A DNA stretch of 64,000 nucleotides from Aerosticca soli (GCF_003967035.1 NZ_AP018560.1:271001-335000), one strand, 5' to 3'; counted from the first letter of the stretch, positions 46,713 through 55,497 are shown. Numbers and translations: made by a program. Notes: generated by a model not told the origin, from the letters alone.

Positions 46713-46748
46713 AAGAAAAAAGCCGCCAGGGCTGGCGGCTTTTTTCTT
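46713..46748 (-). terminator. Intrinsic terminator in the DAHP synthase leader
   Basis: On the minus strand, GCCGCCA (46739-46733), the loop GCCC and TGGCGGC (46728-46722) form a perfect 7-base GC stem followed by TTTTTTCTT, with a complementary A-run before it. It lies about 45 bases upstream of the DAHP synthase start and downstream of the leader ORF, so it must control read-through into the gene. Confidence 0.9.
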
Positions 46749-46776
46749 GAGGTTGCGTTCGACCGGGGGGGTTTTC

Positions 46777-46854
46777 TTAAGGTCGCGCGCGGGCCTCCGC
46801 CGCCGATGTCGGATGGCGGTAAAACCAAAAGTAGGCGCGGGCGGCGGAGGTCAT
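46777..46854 (-). CDS. Aromatic-amino-acid leader peptide (attenuator)
   Basis: A 25-codon ORF on the minus strand that ends 28 bases before the terminator. Codons 8-12 read Tyr-Phe-Trp-Phe-Tyr (TAC TTT TGG TTT TAC), a five-codon aromatic block expected to stall the ribosome when any one of the three aromatic tRNAs is uncharged. In-frame ATGs at 46863 and 46887 are possible upstream starts. No good ribosome-binding site precedes 46854, a weak point for this start. A TTGCAT...TACCAA promoter-like pair (46891-46863) would place transcription start close to the ORF. Inference: it is a trp-like leader for all aromatic amino acids at DAHP synthase. Confidence 0.82.
   Translation of the reverse strand: MTSAARAYFWFYRHPTSAAEARARP
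46794..46850 (-). promoter_or_regulatory. Competing RNA segments of the attenuator
   Basis: Segment 1, CCTCCGCCGCC (46850-46840), lies within leader codons 2-5. Segment 2, GGCGGCGGAGG (46804-46794), lies after the YFWFY block, and the two are perfectly complementary over 11 bases. The 5' part of segment 2 (GGCGGC) also pairs with GCCGCC in the first terminator arm (46739-46734). A ribosome stalled at YFWFY would mask segment 1, free segment 2 and block the terminator. This is the classical 1:2 / 2:3 / 3:4 logic. Confidence 0.75.
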
Positions 46855-46899
46855 GGGCAACATTGGTAACAGCACCGGCGCGATCATGCAAGGATTTTT

Positions 46900-47250
46900 T
46901 CATTCGGCCTCGAAGGCGCCGCGCAGCCAGCGCATGCGGGCGGCGGCGCCGTCGAAGCTCACCACGTCGAAGCGGCAGGCGCGCCAGGCGTGTTCGGGAT
47001 GCGCGGCCAGCCACAGCCGTGCGGTGCGGATCAGCCGCGCCTGTTTGGCCGGCGTCACCGAGGCGGCGGCATCGCCATGCGCGGCGCCGGCGCGCTGGCG
47101 CACCTCGACGAACACTACGCTGTCGCCGTCGCGGGCGATGAGGTCGATCTCCCCGTAGCGGCTGGTGTAGTTGCGTGCGAGCAGTACCAGCCCGGCGCGC
47201 TCCAGCGCCGTCCAGGCCTGCTGTTCGAAACGGGTGCCGGTGGCGCGCAA
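46900..47250 (-). CDS. yraN: UPF0102/YraN-family nuclease-like protein
   Basis: A 116-residue protein with the YraN fold: GTRFEQQAWTALERAGLVLL at the N-terminus, then RYGEIDLIARDGDSVVFVEVRQR, which carries the acidic residues and the E-x-K/R motif of a restriction-endonuclease-like fold. The biochemical role is not settled. No ATG is in frame before the conserved domain; a TTG at 47250, just past the lpoA stop, is the best start (a CTG overlapping that stop is the alternative). It follows lpoA, as in E. coli, and precedes the DAHP synthase leader. Confidence 0.82.
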   Translation of the reverse strand: MRATGTRFEQQAWTALERAGLVLLARNYTSRYGEIDLIARDGDSVVFVEVRQRAGAAHGDAAASVTPAKQARLIRTARLWLAAHPEHAWRACRFDVVSFDGAAARMRWLRGAFEAE

Positions 47251-47258
47251 GGGGGTGG

Positions 47259-49070
47259 TCAGGGCGGGACGGGGGCGGACGCGGCTGCCGCCGGGGCGGG
47301 TGGCGCGGCGGCCGGCACGTCCAGTTCCAGGCTGCCGCTCAGCGGACGCGCCAGGCCGTCGCTGAAGCGGGCCCAGATCAGCACGCGGCGCACGCGGCCG
47401 AATGGGTCGGCGGTGAGCTGGCCGCTCGCGCCGGGCAGATAGCTGCCCGGATGGGCGCGCAGCCAGTCCAGGTAGGGCGCCAGTTTCCAGGCATCCATGC
47501 CGAAGGCGAACAGCCGCGCGGACGTGCCGCGCGCGCTCGGCAGCAGGGCGGCCATGCGGGCGTGTTCGGGCAGGCCCGGCTGGGCGTCGAACAGCCAGGG
47601 GGCGTCGCAGAACTCGACGTCGTTGAGATCGGCGTCGGCGCCCGGATCGTCGACGCCGGTCCAGATGTGCGAGGTGCCCACCACCGGCAGCGTCACCCGC
47701 GCCAGCCGCAGCTGCGGCAACAGCAGGCGCGCCTCCTGCGGGCGCATGCTGATGAAGATGCCGGCGTCGGTGGCGGCGCCGTCCAGGTGCAGCGAGCCGA
47801 TCGCGGCGGCGTAGTTGACCCCGGCCGGCAGCGTGACGGTGCCGGCCAGATGCCCGCCCCGCGCCTCGAACTCGGCGCCGAAGGCGTGCGCGGCGCGTTG
47901 CGCGAAATCGGCGGCGGCGACGATCGTGTAGGCCGTATGCACGCCGCGCTCGGCCAGATGGTCGGCCGCCTGCGCGCCCTCGGTTTCCGGCAGCAGGCCG
48001 AATTCGCTCGCGCCGTTGGCCGGCAGGCCGCGATCGTCGGGATGGTTGAGCGCGAGCAGCGGTACCGGCAGGGGCTGCCCGAACAGCGCCGACACCTCGC
48101 CGCGCACCAGCGGCCCGATCACCAGGCGGGCGCCATCGGCCACCGCCTGCCGGTAGGCCTTGAGCGCGCCGGCGGCATCGCCGCCGCTGTCGTACACGCG
48201 GACCTCGCCGCGCGGCACGTGGTTGCGGGCATCGTCGGCGTAGGCGGCAAAGAAACCCTCGCGGATCGCCTGCGCCGGCTCGGCGAAGGGACCGGACGCC
48301 GGCAGCAGCAGGGCGATCCTGGCCGGCATCTGGAAACCCTCGCGCACGTTGGCGCCGGCACCGGGCAACAGCGTGCCGACCGGCGCGCCCAGGGTCGCCT
48401 GGGCATGGCCGACCGGCTCGCCCAGCGCGGCGAGCGCCTCGTTCACCCACGGCAGCATGGGGTCGTCGGGCGGCATCGCCGCGGCGCGCTGGCGCAGCGC
48501 CGGTGCGCCGAGCCGGCTCAGCAGCGCGATCGCCTGCTTGCGGTTCTGGGTCTGGTCGATGCCCTTGAGCTCGGCGTCGAGCGCCACCCGCGTCTGCGCG
48601 GCCGCCCAGTCGTCGTGGGTGGCTTCCTGCGCCCGCGCGCGCAGTTCGAGCAGCCGCGGCCGCAGTGCCGCAGGCAGGTTCAGGCCGGGCTGGGTGGTGA
48701 GCTTGAGCGCGGTGGCCGGATCGTTCCGTGCCAGCGCGGCCTCGGCGCGCAGCAGCACGTAGCGGGCGCGTTCGTCGTCGGTCAGGCGCTCGCCATGGAT
48801 CTGCTCGAGCAGCGGGGCGGCGCGTGCGATCGCGCCTTCCTCGCGATAACTCTCCGCCGCCTGCAGCAGGTAGTGGTCCGGCACGGCGCTGCCGGCGGCC
48901 AGCGCTTGGTAGGCCTGCGCCGCCTCGTCGAACCGGCCTTGGCGGGCGAGCTCGGCGGCGCGCGCGGCTTCGGCGGTTTCGGCCGGCGAGCGCACGGCGG
49001 GGCCCGGCGCGCAGCCGGCGAACCCCAGGGCGAGCAGCAGGCCGAGTCCGGCCAGACGGAACGTGCGCAT
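47259..49070 (-). CDS. lpoA: Penicillin-binding protein activator LpoA
   Basis: A 603-residue outer-membrane lipoprotein with lipobox LALGFAGC. The N-terminal TPR domain (about residues 30-240) contains repeats such as GRFDEAAQAYQALAAG. The C-terminal domain is a periplasmic-binding-protein-like fold (PARIALLLPASGPFAEPAQAIREGF and onward). LpoA reaches through peptidoglycan to activate PBP1A in Enterobacteria. It is divergent from rsmI and followed by yraN, the classic gene neighbourhood. It ends in an Ala/Pro-rich tail. Confidence 0.9.
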   Translation of the reverse strand: MRTFRLAGLGLLLALGFAGCAPGPAVRSPAETAEAARAAELARQGRFDEAAQAYQALAAGSAVPDHYLLQAAESYREEGAIARAAPLLEQIHGERLTDDERARYVLLRAEAALARNDPATALKLTTQPGLNLPAALRPRLLELRARAQEATHDDWAAAQTRVALDAELKGIDQTQNRKQAIALLSRLGAPALRQRAAAMPPDDPMLPWVNEALAALGEPVGHAQATLGAPVGTLLPGAGANVREGFQMPARIALLLPASGPFAEPAQAIREGFFAAYADDARNHVPRGEVRVYDSGGDAAGALKAYRQAVADGARLVIGPLVRGEVSALFGQPLPVPLLALNHPDDRGLPANGASEFGLLPETEGAQAADHLAERGVHTAYTIVAAADFAQRAAHAFGAEFEARGGHLAGTVTLPAGVNYAAAIGSLHLDGAATDAGIFISMRPQEARLLLPQLRLARVTLPVVGTSHIWTGVDDPGADADLNDVEFCDAPWLFDAQPGLPEHARMAALLPSARGTSARLFAFGMDAWKLAPYLDWLRAHPGSYLPGASGQLTADPFGRVRRVLIWARFSDGLARPLSGSLELDVPAAAPPAPAAAASAPVPP

Positions 49071-49264
49071 CGAACGGTCCTTGCAAAGGTGTGGCTTGAA
49101 GGCGCGGGTCGGCCTGGAAAAGGCCGCACCGATCGCCGGCGGCTTGCCGTGCCGGCTCCCGCCGCGCTGGGCCGTGCTCGCTCTTGCGGCGCGCCTTTGG
49201 GCGATCATAAGCAGATTGTTCCGGCGCGTCATGCCGCCGGTTCGCCACCTCGAGGACGCTTCCC

Positions 49265-50101
49265 ATGCCCACCGCACCCGGTTGCCTGTGGGTGGTCGCC
49301 ACGCCGATCGGCCATCTCGACGACATCTCCGCCCGTGCGCTCGCCACGTTACGCGCGGTGGACCTGATCGCCGCCGAGGACACCCGTCACAGCGGCGCGC
49401 TGCTGCGTCATTTCGGCATCGATACCCCGCTCACCGCGCTGCACGAGCACAACGAGCGCGCCGCGGTGGACGCGCTGGTACGGCGGCTGGTCGCCGGCGC
49501 CTCGGTGGCGCTGGTCAGCGATGCCGGCACGCCGCTGGTGAGCGATCCGGGCTTCCGTCTGGTGCGGGCGGCCCGCGCGGCCGGCGTGCGGGTGAGCCCG
49601 GTGCCCGGCCCGTGCGCGGCGATCGCCGCGCTGTCGGTGGCGGGTCTGCCCAGCGACCGGTTCGTGTTCGAGGGTTTCCTGCCGGCCAAGGCGGCGGCGC
49701 GGCGGGTACGGTTGCGCGAACTGGCCGGCGAGCCGCGCACGCTGATCTTCTACGAATCCTGCCATCGCCTGAGCGAGAGTCTGGACGATGCCGCCGGCAT
49801 CCTCGGCACGGACCGCGAGGCGGTGCTCGCGCGCGAACTCACCAAGCGTTTCGAGACCGTGCTCGCCGCGCCGCTCGCCGAGCTCGCCCTGCGGGTGAAG
49901 ACCGATGCCGACCAGCAGCGCGGCGAGTGCGTGCTGCTGGTCGCCGGCCACGCCGACACGGCCGAGGCCGAACTGGCGGAGGGGCGGCGCGTGTTCGCCC
50001 TGCTGCGCGAAGAGCTGCCCCCCGCGCAGGCGGCGCGCCTGGCCGCGGCGATCACCGGCGCGCCGCGGCGGCGGCTCTATGGCGCCGAGCCGGCGGACTA
50101 G
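49265..50101 (+). CDS. rsmI: 16S rRNA cytidine-1402 2'-O-methyltransferase
   Basis: A 278-residue SAM-dependent tetrapyrrole-methylase-fold enzyme that methylates C1402 of 16S rRNA at the ribosomal P-site. Family motifs are LWVVATPIGHLDDIS at the start, AEDTRHSG and the SDAGTPLVSDPG loop. A C-terminal helical domain follows. It is divergent from lpoA with 194 bases between. Its TAG stop and the TAG stop of the convergent TonB receptor share the same CTAG palindrome. Confidence 0.95.
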   Translation: MPTAPGCLWVVATPIGHLDDISARALATLRAVDLIAAEDTRHSGALLRHFGIDTPLTALHEHNERAAVDALVRRLVAGASVALVSDAGTPLVSDPGFRLVRAARAAGVRVSPVPGPCAAIAALSVAGLPSDRFVFEGFLPAKAAARRVRLRELAGEPRTLIFYESCHRLSESLDDAAGILGTDREAVLARELTKRFETVLAAPLAELALRVKTDADQQRGECVLLVAGHADTAEAELAEGRRVFALLREELPPAQAARLAAAITGAPRRRLYGAEPAD

Positions 50102-53100
50102 AAGTCGTAGCTCACGCTCAGGCGCGCATAGCGCGGGGATTGATAGGCCGCCGCGGTCCCATACAGCGGATTGGGCGTGGTGCCGCTTCGTACCGAGTAG
50201 GGGTAGATGGCAGTCTCCCGCTGCTCGTTCAGCACATTGAACACGTTGGCGCTGAAGCCCAGGCGGCCGGCGGCGAAGTCGGGACGGTAAGTGACCCCGA
50301 GATCGAGCTGGCGGATCCAGGGCAGGCGGCCATGGCTGCCGGGCGGCGAGGGCTGGCCGTTGCACCAGTGATAGCTGTTGCCGTAACCGGCCGGGTCGGT
50401 GGCCTGCGGGCCATAGGCGCCCAGGCACTGGCGGGGTGCTCCGGAGATCACGCTGAGATTGGCCGAGGCGAGCCATTCGGGACTGAACTGGTAATACCCG
50501 TAGAACTTGAGCTGGTGCTTGCGGTCGTTGTTCTGCACGCCGTTGGCGTTTTCCATGATGTAGCTGTTGTCCCAGTCCTGCGTGGTCGAGGTGGCGGTCT
50601 GTCCGGTCGCGCGGCCCGAGGCATACAGATCCGAACGCAGCTGGCCTTCGGTGTTGCCGTAGTTGCGCGAGAAGACGTAGGTCAGCTTGCCGTACCAGGT
50701 GCCGTCGAAGGGATGCTCCAGGAAGGTTTCCAGTCCGTAGTAGCGTCGCTTGAGATGCGGGAAGCCGAATTCGGCGTTGTTCAGCCGCACCTCGCGGTAC
50801 TGGCCGGAAGTGTCGATCAGGGTGAAGGTATTGGCCTTGCCCGGATTGATCAGCCAGCAGCTGACCGGGTTGCTGGCCGGCTTGCCGTCGGCGCCGGTCT
50901 CGAAGGTGACGTCGTAGCCGAGCGAGGCGGCCTTGGCCTGCACACGGTCGCCGTCGGGCAGATAGCAGTAGTCGTCGATGGCGTTGCGCAGGATCCGTTG
51001 GGTCGCCTTCGCGCCGTATACCCAGGCACTGCCCAGCGTCTTGGTGAAGCCGAGAATGAATTCGTCCTGGTATTCGGACTTGAGCCCCTTGCTGGTCACC
51101 GTTTTCGGATCAGGCAGCTGGCCGAAAGTGTTGTTGGCTGCCACGGGCGGTGAAAAGGCGACCAGCCCTGCCGGGGTGCCGTCCGGATTGATGGCGGCAT
51201 AGGTGAAGTACTGCTGGGTATCAAGCTGGCCGCCGGCCGCATTCAGGGCCGGATTGAGCGGCAGCGCGAGGTAATAGCGTCCGGCATTGCCGTAGACCTT
51301 GAAGGTGGCGTCGCCATCGACATCCCAGGCGAAGCCCAGACGCGGCGCCCATTGCGGCTTGCGCTGCCGCACGAAGGCGTCGCCGGCACTGTTGTAATTG
51401 GTGAACTGGTCGTTGCGCAGGCCGAGCGACAGCAGCAGCCGCTCGGTGGCCTGCCATTTGTCCTCGACATATTGCGCGCGTTGGGCCGAGCGCACCGTGG
51501 CCAGGCTCGAGGCGACGTTGCGGATCACGTAGTAACCGCTCGCGCCGTTCGGGTAGTAGCCCGGCGCATCGACGCCGAGTCCCGTGGAGATGGGCACGAA
51601 GGGCGTTTCGGTATAACCGTAGTCCCACGAATAACCGGGCCCGGAGGTGGCCGAGCCCTGATCGATCGCCTTGGCGTTCTGGTTGTCGATGCCCAGCGTG
51701 ATGGTGTGGTCGCCCAGCTGGTAACTGATGTCCAGCCGGTAGTTGTTGGTCTTGTTGCCGCGGTTGGGCGAGGTCAGGCTGTCGATGGCCTGGGCGTTGC
51801 CGATCGGGGTGCCGCCATTGAGCGCCGGGTTCTGGTATTTGATGTCGGTGACATAGGTGAGGTTAGGGTCATAGCCGACCGGCTGGCTGTAGTCGTTGGT
51901 CTTCATCTTGCCGTACATGGCCGAGACCGTGAGGTTGTCGGTGAGGTAGCCGGTGTATTTGAGCGTATACAAATCGCCGCCGGTCTTGGTGCGGTTGTCA
52001 TACCCCTTGAAGCCCAGCCGTCGCCGCAGCGAATAGTCGTAGTCGTAGATCGAGCCGTTGGTTTCGTGCTTGTCCGAGGCGCCGGTGATTTCGAGGATAT
52101 TGCTGTCGGTGATGTTCCAGTCCAGCTTGGCGTACCAGCGCGGATCCTTGTAGCGGTAATCCACGTACGGTTTGTTGGAGTTGTAATTGATGGTCGGATT
52201 GACCACGTGTCCTTCCTGGCGCTGGAATTCGCCGGCCACGAAGAAGAACAGTTTGTCCTTGATCAGCGGGCCGCCGGCATAGGCGCTCGCGGTGGTGGTC
52301 CACTGGCGATCCTCGCTGTCCGGGGCGTACAGGTACGGGTCGCCCGGCACCGGTGAGGCCGGCAGTCCGTTGCGGAAATAGCGGTTGCGCGCGTTGGCGC
52401 GGGCGAAGGCCGGTTCCCAGAGGAGCTGCGCGCCGAAGTGCCAGTCATTGGTGCCGCGCTTGCCGATGATGTTGATGACGCCGCCGTCGGAGCGGCCGTA
52501 CATCGCGCTGTAGCCGCCGGTATAGACCTCCTCCTGCTCGATCGCGCCGTAAGGCAGCGACAGGCCGCCCAGGCCCCTCAGCGGATCGGTGGTGGAAAAA
52601 CCGTTGATGTAATAGGCGTTCTCGCTGGCAGCCGAGCCGCTGAAGCTGACCAGCGAATGCCCGGTCGCGCTGGTGAAGCTGCCGCCGTTGTTGATCACCC
52701 CGGGGGCGAGCAGGGCGATGGCCTCGGCACTGCGTCCGAGCGGCAGTCTGGCCAGCTGCTCGCTGGTGATGACGGTACGCGAGTCGACGCTGGTCACGTC
52801 CACCGACGTCAGCGAGCTGGCATTGACGTCGACGCCCGCAAGCGTGCGTGCGGCCGGCGCGGCGAAGGACACTTCGACGCCGGCGCCGACCCGCACGTTC
52901 ACCGCGTCGCGGGTTTCCACCGCCACGCCCTTGCGCTTTAGGACGACGGTGTAGTTGCCGACCGGCAGTTGGCTGACGGCGTAGCGGCCACGCGCATCGA
53001 GCGGGATCTCGCGAGTAAGCCCTGTGGCGCTGCGGATCAGCACGCTGTCGCCGCGGCTGGGCTCGACCGTACCGAAGATGCTGCCGGTGGTGGCCTGCGC

Positions 53101-53178
53101 GTGCGCGGGCTGCTGGACGCAGGTGCAGCCGATCGCGATCGCCAAGAGTTTCCGTCCGGCATTGTGGCGGATGCTCAT
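50098..53178 (-). CDS. Oar-like TonB-dependent outer-membrane receptor
   Basis: A receptor of about 1026 residues with signal peptide (KLLAIAIGCTCVQQPAHAQ). A carboxypeptidase-regulatory-like domain follows (residues about 30-110, GRYAVSQLPVGNYTVVLKRKG). Then come a plug domain (TVITSEQLARLPLGRSAEAIALLAPG, DGGVINIIGKRG) and a long beta barrel with aromatic-rich strands, ending in SYDF with a terminal Phe as needed for outer-membrane insertion. The large Oar-type architecture suggests uptake of oligosaccharides, peptides or siderophores; the substrate is unknown. AAGGGGA eleven bases before ATG 53178 supports that start over the ATG at 53196. Confidence 0.9.
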   Translation of the reverse strand: MSIRHNAGRKLLAIAIGCTCVQQPAHAQATTGSIFGTVEPSRGDSVLIRSATGLTREIPLDARGRYAVSQLPVGNYTVVLKRKGVAVETRDAVNVRVGAGVEVSFAAPAARTLAGVDVNASSLTSVDVTSVDSRTVITSEQLARLPLGRSAEAIALLAPGVINNGGSFTSATGHSLVSFSGSAASENAYYINGFSTTDPLRGLGGLSLPYGAIEQEEVYTGGYSAMYGRSDGGVINIIGKRGTNDWHFGAQLLWEPAFARANARNRYFRNGLPASPVPGDPYLYAPDSEDRQWTTTASAYAGGPLIKDKLFFFVAGEFQRQEGHVVNPTINYNSNKPYVDYRYKDPRWYAKLDWNITDSNILEITGASDKHETNGSIYDYDYSLRRRLGFKGYDNRTKTGGDLYTLKYTGYLTDNLTVSAMYGKMKTNDYSQPVGYDPNLTYVTDIKYQNPALNGGTPIGNAQAIDSLTSPNRGNKTNNYRLDISYQLGDHTITLGIDNQNAKAIDQGSATSGPGYSWDYGYTETPFVPISTGLGVDAPGYYPNGASGYYVIRNVASSLATVRSAQRAQYVEDKWQATERLLLSLGLRNDQFTNYNSAGDAFVRQRKPQWAPRLGFAWDVDGDATFKVYGNAGRYYLALPLNPALNAAGGQLDTQQYFTYAAINPDGTPAGLVAFSPPVAANNTFGQLPDPKTVTSKGLKSEYQDEFILGFTKTLGSAWVYGAKATQRILRNAIDDYCYLPDGDRVQAKAASLGYDVTFETGADGKPASNPVSCWLINPGKANTFTLIDTSGQYREVRLNNAEFGFPHLKRRYYGLETFLEHPFDGTWYGKLTYVFSRNYGNTEGQLRSDLYASGRATGQTATSTTQDWDNSYIMENANGVQNNDRKHQLKFYGYYQFSPEWLASANLSVISGAPRQCLGAYGPQATDPAGYGNSYHWCNGQPSPPGSHGRLPWIRQLDLGVTYRPDFAAGRLGFSANVFNVLNEQRETAIYPYSVRSGTTPNPLYGTAAAYQSPRYARLSVSYDF

Positions 53179-53535
53179 CTTGCGTTTCCCCTTCATTGTG
53201 AGTGGCTGATGGCCGGCGCCGCATCCGCCGCGTACGTCGAGTCCCCTTGAGCTTCGACGAGGCGATTTGCCGCGATGCGCAAAACCGCATGCCGCGCCGC
53301 ATGGGCGCTGCGCATGCGACGCACCGCCAGTTTGCTGCTACGCAGCATGCAAGGCCGGTTATATAACAAAGGCCGTCTGGATGTATAGAGGGCCGAATGC
53401 GGGCCATGTCGGATTTGCGCGACATCGCCAGCGGGCGCCTTGCGGCGTTCCGGCAGTGGACGGCCGCGGGCAGGCCCGTGAGGCGCCGGCTATCATGGGC
53501 GGTTCCGCCCTGCCGTCGTCGCCCTGAAGGTCCGC
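53179..53535. other. 357-base regulatory gap before the TonB receptor
   Basis: No gene is seen. The gap holds a perfect 10-base palindrome, GTTATATAAC (53358-53367), the most AT-rich spot nearby. It also has a cluster of GCATGC/CATGCG-type words between 53270 and 53352. The palindrome could be a -10 element or regulator site for the receptor or for rdgC. Promoter assignment is tentative. Confidence 0.5.
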
Positions 53536-54453
53536 ATGTTTTTCCGCAATCTGACCCTGTTCCGTTTCTCGCCCGCGGTCGCCGCCGGACTGGATGGCCT
53601 GGAGGAGGCGCTGGCGGCGCATCGCCTGCGCCCCTGCGGGCCATTGGAGCTCGCCACGGGCGGGTTCGTGCCGCCGGTCGGGCGTGGCGAGGCGGCCGCG
53701 CTGGTGCATGCGGTGAACGACTGCCACGGCTTCTGCGTCGGCAGCGAGGAAAAGATCCTGCCCGCCGCGGTGGTCAACGACGAACTCGCCCGCCGGCTGG
53801 AACAGATCGCCGAGGAGGACGGCCGCCGGGTCGGCGGCCGCGAGCGCAAGCGGCTCAAGGAGGCGGTCTACGCCGAGCTGCTGCCGCGCGCGTTCGTACG
53901 CGGCTCGCGCCTGTCGGGCTATCTGGATCGCCGGCAGGGCTGGCTGGTGCTCGATACTGCCAGCCGCAAGGCGGCCGAGAACGCGCTCACCCGGCTGCGC
54001 GAGGCGCTGGGCAGCTTTCCGGCGCTGCCACCCGCGCCCGAGGAGAGCCCGCGCGCGCTGATGACCGAATGGTTGGGCAGCGGCAACCTGCCCGGCGAGC
54101 TCGCGCTCGGCGATGAATGCGAGCTGCGCGACCCGGCCGGCGCCACCGGCGCGGTGGTCAAATGCCGGCGCCAGGCGCTGGATGCCGATGAGGTGAAGGA
54201 GCACCTGCGCAACGGCAAGCAGGTGTTCCAGCTCGGGCTGGTGTTCGACGAGCGGATGAGTTTCGTGCTCGGCGAGGATCTCGTCGTGCGCAAGCTCAAA
54301 TTCCTCGACGCGGTCACCGAGGAGCTGCCCGACAGTCCCGAGGATGCCGCCGCCGAGGCGGACGCCGCCTTTGCGCTGCTCACCCTGGAGCTCGAGCGCC
54401 TGTTCGCGCGCATGGAGGCCTGGTTCGGGCTGGCGCGGCCGGCCGAAAGTTGA
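53536..54453 (+). CDS. rdgC: Recombination-associated protein RdgC
   Basis: A 305-residue DNA-binding protein with the family N-terminus MFFRNLTLFRFS. It includes CHGFCVGSEEKILPAAVVNDEL and GRERKRLKEAVYAELLPRAF. RdgC forms a ring around DNA and restrains RecA-mediated recombination. Length and residues match the gammaproteobacterial family throughout. AAGGTCCGC upstream of the ATG is a modest ribosome-binding site. Confidence 0.95.
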   Translation: MFFRNLTLFRFSPAVAAGLDGLEEALAAHRLRPCGPLELATGGFVPPVGRGEAAALVHAVNDCHGFCVGSEEKILPAAVVNDELARRLEQIAEEDGRRVGGRERKRLKEAVYAELLPRAFVRGSRLSGYLDRRQGWLVLDTASRKAAENALTRLREALGSFPALPPAPEESPRALMTEWLGSGNLPGELALGDECELRDPAGATGAVVKCRRQALDADEVKEHLRNGKQVFQLGLVFDERMSFVLGEDLVVRKLKFLDAVTEELPDSPEDAAAEADAAFALLTLELERLFARMEAWFGLARPAES

Positions 54454-54545
54454 CCGTACGGGCGCGTATCGCGCTGCCGGGCTTGCGCTGCCGGCCATGC
54501 CGCCGCACATTGCCGACAGGCTGACCCTTCGGCAGCGGGTGGCAC

Positions 54546-55313
54546 ATGGCGCAGCATCTGGAAGGCGACTGGCTGGAACTCACCACCGTGCGCGGCGGCA
54601 GCATCCGCGTGCTGAAATCGCCGCATCCGCGCGCGCGCCGGCTGCGCCTGACGGTGACGCCCAAGGGCGCCCGCGTCAGCTATCCGCAGGGCACCCATCC
54701 GGCCCAGATCAGCGCCTTCCTGCGCAGCCAGGCCGAATGGCTGGAGCGCAAGCTCGCCGAGCTCGACCTGCTCGCGCGGCCGCTGCCGCCGTTGCGGGTC
54801 GGCGTGCCGATCCGCTTTCCCTGGCGCGGCGGCACGGCACGCCTGGACTGGGCCGAGGGCCCCTTCCCGCGCGTGCTGCCGGCGGCGGAAGGCTTCACCG
54901 TGGTGATCCCGCGTCCGCACACGCGGGCGCTGCCGATGGCGCGCGGGCTGCTCGCCTCCCATCTGGAGGCGCAGATGCGCCGCGACGTCTCGCGCTGGAT
55001 GGCCGCCTATGTGCCGCAGCTCGGCCGTGCGCCGACCGCGTTGCGCATCCGCCCGCTGAAGAGCCTGTGGGGCAGCCTGGACACGCGCGACCGCGTCAAC
55101 CTCGATCTCGCCCTCGTGCTCGCGCCGCCCTCGGCGCTGCGCTACGTGCTGGTCCATGAGCTGTGCCACCTCAAGGTGCGCAGTCACGCGCCGCGTTTCT
55201 GGGCGGAGGTGGCGAAGCTTTTTCCCGACTGGCGCGAGCAGCGCGCCTGGCTGCGCGTCAACGGCGCGATGCTGAAGGCCGAGCTGGACCGCCTGGTCGC
55301 CGAGGTCGATTGA
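54546..55313 (+). CDS. YgjP-type metal-dependent hydrolase
   Basis: A 255-residue protein of the SprT/YgjP (DUF45) zinc metallopeptidase-like family. The zinc motif is VLVHELCHLKVRSHAPRFW, with the third ligand H-x-P-x-F-W. The upstream block SLWGSLDTRDRVNLDLALV matches the family phrase W-G-S-C.... E. coli YgjP itself has no settled substrate. The gene is 92 bases after rdgC on the same strand and may have its own promoter in that gap. Confidence 0.85.
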   Translation: MAQHLEGDWLELTTVRGGSIRVLKSPHPRARRLRLTVTPKGARVSYPQGTHPAQISAFLRSQAEWLERKLAELDLLARPLPPLRVGVPIRFPWRGGTARLDWAEGPFPRVLPAAEGFTVVIPRPHTRALPMARGLLASHLEAQMRRDVSRWMAAYVPQLGRAPTALRIRPLKSLWGSLDTRDRVNLDLALVLAPPSALRYVLVHELCHLKVRSHAPRFWAEVAKLFPDWREQRAWLRVNGAMLKAELDRLVAEVD

Positions 55314-55319
55314 AGCCTT

Positions 55320-55339
55320 CCGCGGACGCCGCTCCGCGG
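55320..55339 (+). terminator. Short hairpin after the YgjP-type gene
   Basis: CCGCGGA (55320-55326) and TCCGCGG (55333-55339) are a perfect 7-base inverted repeat starting six bases after the stop. No T-run follows. The rest of the 180-base gap to 55498 shows nothing else. Confidence 0.4.
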
Positions 55340-55497
55340 GCAGGTCCAGCGATGGGCCCCGGGCGGCCTTTTGCGTGGGCCGAAGGTCGCGCGCCGATGG
55401 CGAGGCCGATGAGCCGGCGGCTTGGGTCCGTGCGGAGCGACGCGGCTGGCCGGCTGCCGGACGTGCGGTCGTGCAGGCCGGGGGCCGCACGGCAGGA

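Noticed and set aside
45590-47014. An N-terminal extension of DAHP synthase reaching 47014
   Set aside because: The added residues lack homology and would be translated across the leader terminator. The true start is MSTPNDD at 46669.
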